Source of the DNA: Thermococcus peptonophilus
GTDB taxonomy: Archaea > Methanobacteriota_B > Thermococci > Thermococcales > Thermococcaceae
Direction: 5' to 3'
DNA length: 64,000 nt
Assembly: GCF_001592435.1 (NCBI RefSeq)
Contig: NZ_CP014750.1
Location: forward strand, 558,001-622,000
Shown: positions 23,305 through 34,121 of the stretch, piece by piece
How positions within the stretch are numbered: position 1 is the stretch's first letter
Layout of the letters: every line of letters starts with the position of its first letter
The notes under the pieces: model-generated
Told to the model about the DNA's origin: nothing
Database searches by the model: none
The model's input: only the letters and a program-made list of their open reading frames with translations
Made by a program: the position numbers and the translations under genes

Positions 23305-24144
23305 ATGTACATAAGGCCATTCGACCCCTGGAAAAGTCCCCTCTGCACCTGCCCCTTCAAGTACACCCTCAACCCCTACACCGGATGCGACCACGCCTGC
23401 GTTTACTGCTACATAACCAGCTACATCCCAAACGCCTTCCGCGTGAGAACTAAAGAAGGTCTTCTCCCCAAGCTTGAAAAGGAGCTTAGAAAGCTCGACA
23501 AAAACGCAATAGTGGCGCTTTCATATTCTTCCGATCCATATCCAACGGTGGAACGGGAGCTTGGAATTACCAAAAAGGTTCTTGAGCTTTTCAGAAGGTA
23601 CAACGTCCGTTGCCTCCTTTTGACGAAGTCCAACATCTTCGAGAGGGATATAGACATCCTGAGCGAGCTGAGGTGTGCTGTCGGAGTAACTGTAACGACT
23701 GTGGACGAGAAGAAGGCAAAGCTCCTTGAACCTAACGCTCCATCTCCAAAGAGAAGGGTAAAGGCACTGAAAAAGGCGAAAGACGCTGGTATTCCGGTCT
23801 ATGCCCGGATAGACCCGATAATTCCCTACTACACGTGGAAAGACTTCGACGAGACGCTTGATGCGCTCTCCTTTGTGAGCCACATAACTGTCTCCACCCT
23901 CAAGCTCCGGCCCGACTCAAAAAAGAGGATGTTCGCAAAGTTCCCGGGGCTTATGGAAAAGCTGTGGCCGCTTTACGAGAGGGGAGAGAGAATAGGGGGC
24001 TACTACTACCTCCCAAAGGACATCAGAATGCCCATCCTGAGGGAAGCCGAAAAGAAGATAACCGAGAAGGGAATCACGTTTGGTTCGTGTCGGGAAGGCT
24101 ATCGGTCGTTTCCAACGTGCGATGGGTCTCATCTTGTTCCATAG
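23305..24144 (+). CDS. Radical SAM protein, SplB/COG1533-like
   Basis: The 279-residue protein carries the radical SAM cluster motif Cys28-x3-Cys32-x2-Cys35 (GCDHACVYC), with two further cysteines just before it (LCTCP) and CREG...C near the end. It resembles COG1533 (spore photoproduct lyase-like) proteins, whose archaeal function is unknown. ATG 23305 follows GTGGAG. The last 71 bases overlap the convergent glutaminase-like gene, an unusually long tail overlap; both C-termini look natural. Confidence 0.82.
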   Translation: MYIRPFDPWKSPLCTCPFKYTLNPYTGCDHACVYCYITSYIPNAFRVRTKEGLLPKLEKELRKLDKNAIVALSYSSDPYPTVERELGITKKVLELFRRYNVRCLLLTKSNIFERDIDILSELRCAVGVTVTTVDEKKAKLLEPNAPSPKRRVKALKKAKDAGIPVYARIDPIIPYYTWKDFDETLDALSFVSHITVSTLKLRPDSKKRMFAKFPGLMEKLWPLYERGERIGGYYYLPKDIRMPILREAEKKITEKGITFGSCREGYRSFPTCDGSHLVP

Positions 24145-24925
24145 TTTCCTGGGCAAGCCTCTTCTTTGCCTCTTCTTCCAGCCGGATCAGCTCAATCTCG
24201 TGCTTCCTCTCCTGATGACCGAGAGCCGCCTTCACCAGCGCCTCATACAGGACTTTCATCTCGTCCAAATACTCGGGCTGCCACTGTACGCCGATAACGA
24301 AGCTCTCGTCTGTGGACTCAATGCCCTCTATCAGACCATCGACGGAAAAAGCAACCTGTCTGAGGCCCTCGCCGACCCTCTTAACGGCCTGGTGGTGGAA
24401 GCTGTTTACCCAGGTCCAGGCATCGTTCGTGCCCTCGATGACCAGGACGTCTTTGAGAATGTTGTAGAGCTTTGAGTCCGTTTTCACCCTTACCGTGTGT
24501 AGCTTCTGGTCGGGCCTGACCCTGCCGATCTCCCAGTCGTGCTTTATGGCCTTTGGGATTTCGTATACGTCCTGGTACAGCGTCCCTCCAAGGGCGACGT
24601 TTATTATCTGCATTCCCCTCCCCACGCCGAGAATCGGGATTTCCCCCTCGATCGCCAGTTTGACAAGGGCTATTTCGAACTCGTCCTTGGTAACGTCCAC
24701 ATCCCTAAGGTTGGGTGAAGGGTCCTCGCCGTAGAACCGAGGGTGGATGTCAGGACCCTCAACGAGGAGTATGCCGTCCGCGACCTCTATAACATCCTCC
24801 GGATCGCCTTCGGGACTGAAGAGCACTGGAAGACCTCCAGCCTCAAGAACCCTCCGGAAGTGATATGTATTCGCGAGGGTGTATCCATCTCTGGAGGTGC
24901 CGATTATGGCTATGATTGGACGCAT
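24074..24925 (-). CDS. Class I glutaminase-like (peptidase C26 family) protein lacking the catalytic Cys and His
   Basis: The 283-residue protein clearly belongs to the gamma-glutamyl-GABA hydrolase (PuuD) family: it has ILGVGRGMQIINVALGG and GVQWQPEYL. In active members these read GICRGMQ and WHPE. Here the nucleophile is Gly102 (GGG) and the general base is Gln216 (CAG), so both catalytic residues are lost. The rest of the fold, including NSFHHQAVK, is conserved, which suggests a kept non-enzymatic role. ATG 24925 follows GGTGAGACTT. The charged C-terminal tail (about 35 residues) accounts for the overlap with the radical SAM gene. Confidence 0.82.
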   Translation of the reverse strand: MRPIIAIIGTSRDGYTLANTYHFRRVLEAGGLPVLFSPEGDPEDVIEVADGILLVEGPDIHPRFYGEDPSPNLRDVDVTKDEFEIALVKLAIEGEIPILGVGRGMQIINVALGGTLYQDVYEIPKAIKHDWEIGRVRPDQKLHTVRVKTDSKLYNILKDVLVIEGTNDAWTWVNSFHHQAVKRVGEGLRQVAFSVDGLIEGIESTDESFVIGVQWQPEYLDEMKVLYEALVKAALGHQERKHEIELIRLEEEAKKRLAQETMEQDETHRTLETTDSLPDTNQT

Positions 24926-24992
24926 AAGTCTCACCAGAGAAAACTAGGGGCAATCAAATAAAAAAGTATAGGTAGCAGACATGAAAAGAAGT

Positions 24993-26246
24993 TCACTTGA
25001 GCCTCCTCATCTCATCCTCTATTACCTCGGCAAGCCTTTTAACTCCTTCGCGAATCTTATCCTCGGGGACATAGGTGAAGTTGAGCCTCATTGTGTTCTT
25101 GACATCCCTGTGGGCGAAGAAAGCCTCACCCGGGACGTAGGCAACGCCCTTGGCAACTGCCTTCTCCATCATGAGCTTGGTGTCGATGCCCTCCGGAAGG
25201 GTCACCCAGATGAACATACCTCCATCGGGCTTCGTCCACCTGACTCCTTCTGGCATGTACTCCTCGAGGGCCTCGAGCATCGCATCCCTTCTCGGCCTGT
25301 AGAACTCGATGATCCTTGGGATGTGCCTATCGAGGTGGCCGTCCTCAACGTATTTCCAGGCTATTACCTGGCCAAACGGGTTCGCACAGAGGTCAACGGC
25401 CTGCTTTGCGATCTCCATCTTCCTGATGAAGTGCGGGTGAGCCGAGACCCATCCGAGGCGGAAGCCGGGGGCGAATATCTTTGAGAACGTGCCTAGGTAG
25501 ATAACACGGCCCTCGTCATCGAAGTGCTTTATCGGGGGTATCGGTTCGCCCGAATAGCGGAGCTCACTGTACGGGTTGTCCTCAACGATAAGGAAGTCAT
25601 ACTCCTTGGCCAGCTCTATGAGGTGCTTTCTCCTCTCGAGGCTCATGGTAACTCCGGCGGGGTTCTGGAAGGTTGAGACGGTATAGACAAACTTTATCCT
25701 CTTCCCCTCGGCCTTTAGCTTTTTGAGCTTCTCTTCGAGGACATCAACTTTCATTCCGTCGTCGTCCAGAGGTATTGAAAGGAACTCCGGCTCATAGAAC
25801 TTGAAGGCGTTCAGGGCGGCCAAGTACGTAGGAGCCTCAACGACCACGATGTCTCCAGGATCAATGAAGACCCTTCCTATCAGGTCAAGCGCCTGCTGGC
25901 TTCCGGCGACTATCATTACCTCGACCTTGCTCATTGGAATCCCGTAGCGTTTTTCCATCCACCTGGCCAGGGCAAGGCGGAGCGGAGTGAAGCCCTTGGT
26001 CGTTCCGTACTGAAGAGCCTTGTCCGCGTGCTTTGAGAGAACCTCCATAGTGATCTCCTTTATAATATCAACGGGGAACGTCTCAGGAGCGGGGAGACCC
26101 CCGGCGAGGCTTATAACGTCGCTCGTTTCGACGAGCTTGAGGAGCTCTCTAACCTCGGATGCTTTCATCTCCATAGCTTTCTGTGAAAAGAACGACTCAA
26201 AATCCAGCGGTTGGGCCGCAAGTTTGTTCTCAAGTTTGTTCTGCAT
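24993..26246 (-). CDS. PLP-dependent aminotransferase (class I/II, 2-aminoadipate/aromatic type)
   Basis: The 417-residue fold-type I aminotransferase has the PLP lysine Lys256 in GTFSKIFAPGFRLGW, NPAGVTM, and the phosphate-site GSQQALDL. It resembles the multisubstrate LysN/ArAT group of Pyrococcus and Thermus; the substrate (aromatic, leucine, or 2-aminoadipate) cannot be told. ATG 26246 is preceded by GGTGGTGATGGTA. A short inverted repeat TGAAC-N6-GTTCA (26263-26278) lies in the leader and could be an operator. Confidence 0.9.
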   Translation of the reverse strand: MQNKLENKLAAQPLDFESFFSQKAMEMKASEVRELLKLVETSDVISLAGGLPAPETFPVDIIKEITMEVLSKHADKALQYGTTKGFTPLRLALARWMEKRYGIPMSKVEVMIVAGSQQALDLIGRVFIDPGDIVVVEAPTYLAALNAFKFYEPEFLSIPLDDDGMKVDVLEEKLKKLKAEGKRIKFVYTVSTFQNPAGVTMSLERRKHLIELAKEYDFLIVEDNPYSELRYSGEPIPPIKHFDDEGRVIYLGTFSKIFAPGFRLGWVSAHPHFIRKMEIAKQAVDLCANPFGQVIAWKYVEDGHLDRHIPRIIEFYRPRRDAMLEALEEYMPEGVRWTKPDGGMFIWVTLPEGIDTKLMMEKAVAKGVAYVPGEAFFAHRDVKNTMRLNFTYVPEDKIREGVKRLAEVIEDEMRRLK

Positions 26247-26262
26247 TACCATCACCACCCAA

Positions 26263-26278
26263 TGAACACATTAGTTCA
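26263..26278 (-). promoter_or_regulatory. Small inverted repeat in the aminotransferase leader
   Basis: TGAAC-ACATTA-GTTCA is a perfect 5-base inverted repeat 17 bases before the start codon, between the likely TATA box (GTTTATAAC on the reverse strand, about 26317-26325) and the ribosome site. It could be a regulator site; a 5-base arm is weak evidence. Confidence 0.3.
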
Positions 26279-26326
26279 CATCATCAAACCTATACATCGA
26301 AATTAACTGGGAGAGGTTTGTTATAA

Positions 26327-27454
<1,128 letters not shown>

Positions 27455-27455
27455 G

Positions 27456-27476
27456 GCTTTTCTCCCTTTTCTTCTC
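27456..27476 (+). terminator. Pyrimidine-rich terminator after the isomerase gene
   Basis: A T-rich run (CTTTTCTCCCTTTTCTTCT) follows the stop codon directly. Archaeal RNA polymerase stops at such oligo-T tracts. Confidence 0.45.
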
Positions 27477-27549
27477 GGGCTCAACGGTATGGCTTAAAAG
27501 GAGTATGCCTTTTATACTCCAGGCGACAAAAACAAAGGGGTGGTTAATA

Positions 27550-28830
27550 ATGAAAGCTTACATAGCCGAGAACGTCAGAGGCATCTACGCCTTTGACGAG
27601 AGCGGGAAGCTCATAGGGAGCAAACCCTTCAGCGGGAAGCCGGAGGTGAGCCTCGACAAGCTCCTCAAGGGAGAGCCGAGCGATGAACTCATAGAGTTCC
27701 TCGACGAGCTTGGGAAGGAAGGCTACACTGAGTTCGTGGTTGAGGACTCCGAGCTGAGCAGAAACCTCAAAGAGCTCGGTTATAACGCCACAGCCGAGTT
27801 TCCGAACATAGCTGGCGAAAAGCTCCGCTCAAGCCCCGAGGAGTTCCTGGGTGAGAACTGGTTTGACGAGTACTTCAGCGTTGGTGTTGCCCTGACCAGG
27901 CTCCGCATCCAGGAGCAGAGCGGCGCTCGCGATAAGATGATCATCCAGGCCATTGAGGCCCTCGACGACATTGACAAGGTCATAAACCTCCTCGTTTCTC
28001 GCCTTAGGGAGTGGTACGGCCTCCACTTCCCGGAGCTCGATGAACTCCTCCCGAAGCACCCGCAGTACGTTGCGTTCGTTAAGGAGATCGGCCCGAGGGA
28101 GAACGCGACCAGGGAGAAGCTTGAGAAGCTCGGCTTCTCGGAGGGCAAGATAGAGAAGATCCTCAAAGCAGCTGAGAAGTCAATGGGTGCCCCGCTCGGC
28201 AAGTTCGACAGCGCAATAATCCAGAAGTTGGCCAGCGAGATACACGACCTTTACAAGCTGAGGGAGCAGATAGAGGACTACCTCGAGACTGCAATGGACG
28301 AGGTCGCCCCGAACCTTAAGGCCCTCGTCGGGGCAAAGCTCGCTGCTAGGCTCATGAGCCTTGCTGGCGGATTAAAGGAGCTCGCCATGATGCCGGCCTC
28401 GACCATACAGGTTCTTGGCGCGGAAAAAGCCCTCTTCAGGCACCTCAGGACGGGTGCTAAACCACCTAAGCACGGCGTCATCTTTCAGTACCCAGCAATA
28501 AACCGCTCACCCTGGTGGCAGAGGGGTAAGATAGCCCGCGCTCTGGCAGGAAAGCTCGCGATAGCGGCCAGGGTGGACTACTTCTCCGGCGAATACATAG
28601 GCGAGGAGCTGAAGAAGGAGCTTGAGCAGAGGATTCAGGAGATCAAGGAGAAGTACCCGAACCCGCCGAAGAGGAAGGCCAAGCCCGAGAAGAAAAAGAA
28701 GGAAAAGAAGAAGTTCAAGGGCAAAGGAAAAGGAAAGCACGAGAAGGGTAAGGGCCTCGGCGGAAAGAAGGAAGGAAAGGGCAAGAAGGACAAGAAGAAA
28801 AAGAAGAAGGGTAAGGGAGGTAAGAGGTGA
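27550..28830 (+). CDS. nop5: Nop5 (Nop56/58), C/D box RNP core protein
   Basis: Nop5 holds guide RNA, L7Ae and fibrillarin together in the rRNA/tRNA 2'-O-methylation complex. The 426-residue protein has an N-terminal fibrillarin-binding domain, a coiled coil (about residues 115-250) and the Nop domain with [20 protein letters not shown] tail of about 45 residues is almost all Lys, Gly and Glu, likely to contact RNA. ATG 27550 follows GGGGTGGTTAATA. The fibrillarin gene overlaps in operon with only 5 bases between stop and start. Confidence 0.96.
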   Translation: MKAYIAENVRGIYAFDESGKLIGSKPFSGKPEVSLDKLLKGEPSDELIEFLDELGKEGYTEFVVEDSELSRNLKELGYNATAEFPNIAGEKLRSSPEEFLGENWFDEYFSVGVALTRLRIQEQSGARDKMIIQAIEALDDIDKVINLLVSRLREWYGLHFPELDELLPKHPQYVAFVKEIGPRENATREKLEKLGFSEGKIEKILKAAEKSMGAPLGKFDSAIIQKLASEIHDLYKLREQIEDYLETAMDEVAPNLKALVGAKLAARLMSLAGGLKELAMMPASTIQVLGAEKALFRHLRTGAKPPKHGVIFQYPAINRSPWWQRGKIARALAGKLAIAARVDYFSGEYIGEELKKELEQRIQEIKEKYPNPPKRKAKPEKKKKEKKKFKGKGKGKHEKGKGLGGKKEGKGKKDKKKKKKGKGGKR

Positions 28831-28835
28831 TCGAG

Positions 28836-29516
28836 ATGAAGGTTAAGAAGCACAAGTTTCCTGGCGTTTACATAGTTATTGATGACGACGGCAGCGAGAA
28901 GATAGCGACCAAGAACCTCGTTCCGGGCCAGAGGGTCTATGGAGAGAGGGTGGTCAAGTTCGAGGGGGATGAGTACAGGATTTGGAACCCGACGAGGTCT
29001 AAGCTCGGAGCGGCCATCCTCAACGGCCTCAAGAACTTCCCGATAAAGCCGGGCTCAACTGTACTCTACCTCGGTGTAGCGAGCGGAACCACAGCTTCCC
29101 ACGTCAGCGACGTAGTGGGCTGGGAGGGCAAGGTCTTCGGAGTGGAGTTTTCTCCGAGGGTCCTCAGGGAGCTCGTCCCTCTCGTAGAGGAGAGGAGGAA
29201 CATCGTGCCGATACTCGGTGATGCCACCAAGCCCGAAGGCTACCGCGCTTTGGTTCCGAAGGTGGACGTTATCTTCGAGGACGTTGCCCAGCCGACGCAG
29301 GCAAAGATACTCATAGACAACGCCAAGGTCTACCTCAAGAGCGGCGGATACGGAATGATATCCGTCAAGAGCAGGAGCATAGACGTCACCAAGGAGCCGG
29401 AGCATGTCTTCAAGGAAGTGGAAAAGGAGCTTTCGACCTACTTCGAAGTCGTCGAGAGGCTTTCGCTCGAGCCCTACGAGAAGGACCACGCACTTTTCGT
29501 TGTTAGAAAACCGTAA
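28836..29516 (+). CDS. flpA: Fibrillarin-like rRNA/tRNA 2'-O-methyltransferase
   Basis: Fibrillarin is the catalytic subunit of the C/D box RNP. The 226-residue protein has the SAM loop [15 protein letters not shown], the acidic VFGVEFSPR and the catalytic-lysine region [15 protein letters not shown] 28836 follows GAGGTGATCGAG. It is cotranscribed with nop5, the arrangement seen across Thermococcales. Confidence 0.97.
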   Translation: MKVKKHKFPGVYIVIDDDGSEKIATKNLVPGQRVYGERVVKFEGDEYRIWNPTRSKLGAAILNGLKNFPIKPGSTVLYLGVASGTTASHVSDVVGWEGKVFGVEFSPRVLRELVPLVEERRNIVPILGDATKPEGYRALVPKVDVIFEDVAQPTQAKILIDNAKVYLKSGGYGMISVKSRSIDVTKEPEHVFKEVEKELSTYFEVVERLSLEPYEKDHALFVVRKP

Positions 29517-29524
29517 AAAGAAAG

Positions 29525-30943
29525 TCAGGAGCGCCTGCGGGACAGAGGAATGGCTGAAAGTCCCAGAAGAACCATCAGAGCAGGCCCGCAGACTTCTCTT
29601 TTTTCTTCTCCTTCTCTGTAGGTGCACAGGACTGACGGCTGGGTTCTGAGTTTCTTCGTGCTGATGATCACGTTCCTGGACGTCCCGTTTGGTTTGCTTG
29701 CAGCCATCGAGACATCACTGACAGCAATGTCTGGTGTTGATGTGTCTATGTTCAGACTGGATAAGTACCTGCAACCAGGCAGCTTTCCGTTCCCGGGGAG
29801 TTTTCCAACCAATGGGGCTCCCTCGCTGGTGTTAATACCGAAAAGGCCTCCAACCCACAAATCACCGTTCTGATCAAACATTAGTGACTTGAACACAATT
29901 CTTGGACTGTAAACTCTCTCGGCAGTGATGTTGCCCTCATGTACGCCCAGGAGAACGCCGTAATATGTGGTGTTATCCCCCTCCCCAGTCACTGCCATCC
30001 CTGTCAACCACAGGTTTCCGCTAGGATCGATGGCCGCGTCCCTTCCAAGAACAGCCCCGTTGGTGTAGTAATCCCTGGCCCAGACTATCTTTCCGTTTCC
30101 GTCCAGCTTCATTAAAAGCGCCCCAAGAGTGCCGTTTCCCAGGTTGGCATAGCCCAAGACGTGAAAGCCCCCGTCTTTAGTGGGCAGTATTTTCAGAATT
30201 GTGAGCTCTGATCCAGTAGTGTACTCCTTGGCCCACTTGAGGTTGCCATTTTTGTCAGCTCTGAAGACAAGCCCATGAGGCACTCCCCCTGAAGTTGAGA
30301 GGCCGGTTACGACTATGTCTCCACCGGAGGCCACCTCTAGGTCAGTCCCCTCGTCCATTTCCAACGTGCCGTACGTCCTTTCCCAAATTACGTTGCCGAT
30401 ACTGTCAACCTTTAGAAGCCACATGTCGCCTCTGCCCGCATTGAAGCTGGTCGTTAAGCCCACGGCAAGGATGCTCCCGTCGTCCAGTACTTTTAGCCCG
30501 GAGATAATATCAGTGCCATTTCCACCGTAGCTCCTGGCCCACACCACGTTTCCGTCTTTGTCTATCTTCATGAGGAGACCATCGGGGAATCTCGATGTTT
30601 CGTTGGAGATGTAAACACCCGCAGCAACCACGTTTCCATCTGTGGCCATTGCAAGGGCATTTATTATTACCCTGCCGCCGAAGTACTCCTTCGTCCATTC
30701 CACACTGCCGTTGGAGGTCACTTTCGTCAGGATACTACCTTTGATGCCGTTCGCGTCCTTGGTATAAGAAACCACGAGTGCTCCCCCATCCGGGCAAGTC
30801 AGAAGGGGCATAGAGGATATGCTTCCAGCACCCTGGTAAGTTTCCAGCCAATAGGTTTTGTTCTGGGCACTGGCAACACCGGGTGACATTGCCACTGTAA
30901 AGAATACAAGGAGAGCAACTAAAACAGCGTAAAAGCTTTTCAT
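29525..30943 (-). CDS. Secreted beta-propeller-like protein with CGP-CTERM anchor
   Basis: The 472-residue protein has a signal peptide (MKSFYAVLVALLVFF... ASA) and then repeats of about 45-50 residues with patterns such as GNVVWARSYGG, GNVIWERTYG, GNLKWAKEY and GKIVWARDYY, consistent with a beta-propeller. It ends CGPALMVLLGLSAIPLSRRRS, the CGP-CTERM signal: a Cys-Gly-Pro, a hydrophobic stretch and basic residues. That signal is specific to Thermococcaceae surface proteins and probably leads to cleavage and lipid anchoring. ATG 30943 follows GGGGGCGAGAGC. It is convergent with fibrillarin, 8 bases away. The ligand or role is unknown. Confidence 0.85.
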   Translation of the reverse strand: MKSFYAVLVALLVFFTVAMSPGVASAQNKTYWLETYQGAGSISSMPLLTCPDGGALVVSYTKDANGIKGSILTKVTSNGSVEWTKEYFGGRVIINALAMATDGNVVAAGVYISNETSRFPDGLLMKIDKDGNVVWARSYGGNGTDIISGLKVLDDGSILAVGLTTSFNAGRGDMWLLKVDSIGNVIWERTYGTLEMDEGTDLEVASGGDIVVTGLSTSGGVPHGLVFRADKNGNLKWAKEYTTGSELTILKILPTKDGGFHVLGYANLGNGTLGALLMKLDGNGKIVWARDYYTNGAVLGRDAAIDPSGNLWLTGMAVTGEGDNTTYYGVLLGVHEGNITAERVYSPRIVFKSLMFDQNGDLWVGGLFGINTSEGAPLVGKLPGNGKLPGCRYLSSLNIDTSTPDIAVSDVSMAASKPNGTSRNVIISTKKLRTQPSVLCTYREGEEKREVCGPALMVLLGLSAIPLSRRRS

Positions 30944-31064
30944 GCTCTCGCCCCCATCTATATTAATTTGGAGTATCGGGTTATACGATTTTCGGTGAGT
31001 ATTAATAAACAAAGGAGAACCAAGCGGAAGGGCATCAACTTCTGGCCCAAAAATAAAAGATGGA

Positions 31065-31733
31065 TCAATCCCTCTTCGGCAGGTGTGGAACGAGCCATCC
31101 CAGGAAGCTGTCCATGCTCCTCGTCTGGATGTAAAGTGTCCCTGTCCCGTAGAACTCCGCTACAAGGCCCTCCCCGCTGAATAGGGTGCTCTTAAGGCCA
31201 CCGACGCGCTTCACGTTGAAGTTTAGCCCCTCGCTGAAGGCCACCATGTGGCCAGTATCAATGACAAAGCGCTCGTTGTGGAGTTCTTTCTTGTAGATCG
31301 CACCAAAGCTCGAAAGGAAAACGATTCCCCTTCCGCTCATCTTAAGGAGGAACAGACCTTCCCTGCCGAAGAAAGTTTTAGCGCCGCCCCATTTGGTATC
31401 TATGTCAATGTCGCCATAGCTCGCCAGGAAGGCACCGCTCTGGGCGTAGAGAGTTCCATCAAGCTCAAAGGCCTCAATGTCTCCCATATAGGGCGGAGCG
31501 AGACCGATGCTTCCGGGTCCATCTTCCGCCCTGAATGTGTTCACGAAGAAGCTCTCACCACCTAGCATTGAGCGCTTAAGCGCACCAAAAACGCCGCCCT
31601 TAGCCTTAGTTTCCAGCTTTATAGTCGGGCTCATGTGCACCATAGCCCCGGCTTCTGCCTGTACCTCCTCTCCCCTCTCAAGTTCGACCTCAAGGAGAGA
31701 AAAGCTCGGCCTGTGGAGAATCTCATACTTCAT
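31065..31733 (-). CDS. AIM24/TIGR00266-family protein
   Basis: The 222-residue protein matches the AIM24 (DUF124) family: EVQAEAGAMVHMSP, then FFVNTFRAEDGPGSIGLAP and DTGHMVAFSEGLNF. The fold is a beta-rich trimer. In yeast the name refers to mitochondrial biogenesis, and its archaeal role is unknown. ATG 31733 follows GAGGTGTTTTT. It is divergent from the HMG-CoA synthase gene. Confidence 0.88.
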   Translation of the reverse strand: MKYEILHRPSFSLLEVELERGEEVQAEAGAMVHMSPTIKLETKAKGGVFGALKRSMLGGESFFVNTFRAEDGPGSIGLAPPYMGDIEAFELDGTLYAQSGAFLASYGDIDIDTKWGGAKTFFGREGLFLLKMSGRGIVFLSSFGAIYKKELHNERFVIDTGHMVAFSEGLNFNVKRVGGLKSTLFSGEGLVAEFYGTGTLYIQTRSMDSFLGWLVPHLPKRD

Positions 31734-31890
31734 AAAAACACCTCAAACTGAATAGTCTTCCATCTCTTATATACCTCTGCATCGGCAATCGTCTAAAAAC
31801 TCTTTCACTTTTACCGAAAGACTTTTATAACTTCCCCCTCAACCCCATGCGAATTAAAATTAAGTTCAACCATTCTAAAGGTGGTGCCCA

Positions 31891-32943
31891 ATGCGAAAGC
31901 TCCTGAAGCCCAAAAGGGATGTCGGCATTATCGGCTACGGCGCCTACGTGCCGATGTATAGAATCAAGGCCGAGGAGATAGGAAGGGTCTGGGGGGTAAA
32001 CAGCTTCCCAATCCAGGAGAAGTCCGTTCCAGGTCTTGACGAGGACGCGATAACCATCGGTATTGAGGCCGCGAGAAACGCCCTCAAGAGGGCCCAAATT
32101 GACCCCAAGCTCATCAAGGCCATCTGGCTCGGAACTGAGAGCAAGCCCTACGCCGTTAAACCGAGCGGAACTGTCATAGCGGAGGCCATAGGAGCAACCC
32201 CAGATTTAGATGCTGCAGACTTCGAGTTCGCATGCAAGGCCGGAACAGAGGCCATACAGGCCGCTATCGGCTTCGTCGGTTCCGAGATGGCTGACTACGC
32301 GATGGCCATAGGGGCCGACACCTCACAGGGAAGGCCCGGCGACCACCTCGAGTTCACCGCCGCCGCTGGAGGGGCCGCCTACATCCTTGCCCCCAAGAGT
32401 TCAGAAACCCTCGCATACTTTGAGGCGAGCTATTCCTACGTCACAGACACCCCTGACTTCTGGAGGAGGCAGCACGAGCACTACCCGAGGCACGGGAATC
32501 GCTTCACAGGTGAGCCTGCCTACTTCCACCAGATAATAAGCGCCGCCAAGACTCTCATGGAGGAGCTCGGCTACACGCCGAACGACTTTGACTACGCCGT
32601 TTTCCACCAGCCGAACGTCAAGTTCCCTCTCACAGCCGCCAAAATCCTCGGAATTCCAAAGGAGAAGGTTCTCCCCGGACTCCTCAGCGGAATAATCGGA
32701 AACACCTACAGCGGCGCAACTCTCGTTGGTGTGTCAGCGGTTCTCGACATAGCCAAACCCGGCGACAGGATTCTGTGGGTGAGCTTTGGAAGTGGAGCTG
32801 GAAGCGATGCCTTCAGCCTCGTCGTCCAGGATGCGATAGAGGAGAAGAGAGACCTGGCTCCGAAGACGATGGACTACGTGAACAGGAAGAAGTACATAGA
32901 CTACGCCCTCTATGCGAAGCACAGGGGCAAGTACATACTGTGA
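31891..32943 (+). CDS. HMG-CoA synthase
   Basis: This enzyme condenses acetyl-CoA and acetoacetyl-CoA to HMG-CoA for the mevalonate route to archaeal lipids. The 350-residue protein has the catalytic Cys115 in [11 protein letters not shown] and the FHQPNVKFP histidine region. ATG 31891 follows GGTGGTGCCCA. The thiolase and DUF35 genes follow in one operon; in a methanogen the three products form a channelling complex, known from published structural work. Confidence 0.96.
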   Translation: MRKLLKPKRDVGIIGYGAYVPMYRIKAEEIGRVWGVNSFPIQEKSVPGLDEDAITIGIEAARNALKRAQIDPKLIKAIWLGTESKPYAVKPSGTVIAEAIGATPDLDAADFEFACKAGTEAIQAAIGFVGSEMADYAMAIGADTSQGRPGDHLEFTAAAGGAAYILAPKSSETLAYFEASYSYVTDTPDFWRRQHEHYPRHGNRFTGEPAYFHQIISAAKTLMEELGYTPNDFDYAVFHQPNVKFPLTAAKILGIPKEKVLPGLLSGIIGNTYSGATLVGVSAVLDIAKPGDRILWVSFGSGAGSDAFSLVVQDAIEEKRDLAPKTMDYVNRKKYIDYALYAKHRGKYIL

Positions 32944-32953
32944 GGTGGTTGAA

Positions 32954-34120
32954 ATGGAGAAGCCCGTCATAATTGGAGTTGGTATGGTTCCAGTCGGCGA
33001 GCACTGGAGGGTCTCACTCAGGGACATGGCCGTTGAGGCCCTTCTCAATGCGATGGACGACGCCGGAATAGACAAGGTTGATTCACTCTACGTAGGAAAC
33101 ATGGCCTCAGGCTCATTCATTGAGCAGGAAAACCTCGGTGCACTTATAGCCGACTGGGCCGGACTGGGGAACATCCCAGCAGTTAAGGTTGAGGCCGCCT
33201 GTGGAAGTGGCGGCGCGGCCGTCCAAGAAGGAGCTAAGGCCGTAATGGCAGGCTTAGAGGATATCGTTGCGGTCGTCGGTGTCGAGAAGATGACCGACGC
33301 CTGGCCGAGCGACGCTACCCGCTATCTGGCCTACGCGGCCGACGCCGAGTACGAGCTCTTCCACGGCGCGAGCTTCGTCGCTTTAAATGCTCTCATTATG
33401 AGGCTCTACATGAAGACCTACGGCTACACAGAGGAGGACTTGGCCCACTTCGCCGTTAACGCCCACGCAAACGGTGCTAAGAACCCGTACGCCATGTTCA
33501 AGAAGCCAATAACCGTTGATACAGTCCTCAAGAGTCCATACGTTGCAGACCCGATAAAGCTCTTCGACGCCGCACCAATGTGCGATGGAGCGGCTGCCGT
33601 GATAATAACCTCAAAAGAAAAGGCGGAGGAACTTGGCGTCCCGAAGGACAAGATGGTAGAACTTGCCGGCTTCTGGAGGGCAATCGACACCATAAACTTT
33701 GCAAACAGAGAGGACTTCCTGACGCTCAAAGCCGCCAAGGTTGCCGCCGAGAAAGCCTATAAGATTGCAGGAGTAACGGCCAAGGACATAGACTTCTTTG
33801 AGGTCCACGATGCATTCACAGTAATGGCCGCGCTCAGCCTCGAGGCCCTCGGCGTTGCGGAGAAGGGCAAAGGTGCCATGCTCGCGAAGGAGGGACAGAT
33901 AGCGATAGACGGCGACTACCCAATACAGACGATGGGCGGCCTCAAGGCCAGGGGGCACCCTGTCGGAGCAACCGGTGTTTACCAGACGGTTGAAGCGGTT
34001 CTTCAGCTCCGCGGAGAGGCTCCCGAAGGAATACAGGTTCCCGACGCCGAAGTTGGACTGACCCAGAACATAGGTGGAACCGGTTCAAACATCACAGTCA
34101 ACATCCTGAGGAGGGTCTGA
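32954..34120 (+). CDS. Acetyl-CoA acetyltransferase (archaeal thiolase)
   Basis: The thiolase makes acetoacetyl-CoA, the first mevalonate step. The 388-residue protein has the nucleophile Cys83 in EAACGSGGAA, the histidine in EVHDAFTV and GHPVGATGVYQ near the end. ATG 32954 follows GAGGTGGTTGAA, 10 bases after the HMG-CoA synthase stop. It lies between its two complex partners. Confidence 0.95.
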   Translation: MEKPVIIGVGMVPVGEHWRVSLRDMAVEALLNAMDDAGIDKVDSLYVGNMASGSFIEQENLGALIADWAGLGNIPAVKVEAACGSGGAAVQEGAKAVMAGLEDIVAVVGVEKMTDAWPSDATRYLAYAADAEYELFHGASFVALNALIMRLYMKTYGYTEEDLAHFAVNAHANGAKNPYAMFKKPITVDTVLKSPYVADPIKLFDAAPMCDGAAAVIITSKEKAEELGVPKDKMVELAGFWRAIDTINFANREDFLTLKAAKVAAEKAYKIAGVTAKDIDFFEVHDAFTVMAALSLEALGVAEKGKGAMLAKEGQIAIDGDYPIQTMGGLKARGHPVGATGVYQTVEAVLQLRGEAPEGIQVPDAEVGLTQNIGGTGSNITVNILRRV

Positions 34121-34121
34121 A

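Noticed and set aside
28640-28825. Simple purine-rich repeat at the end of nop5 as a possible tandem repeat element
   Set aside because: It encodes the Lys/Gly/Glu tail typical of archaeal Nop5 and has no regular repeat unit.
28507-28853. Reverse-strand frames rich in Leu and Phe opposite the Nop5 tail
   Set aside because: They mirror the AAG/GAG repeats that encode the lysine-rich tail and look membrane-like only by composition.
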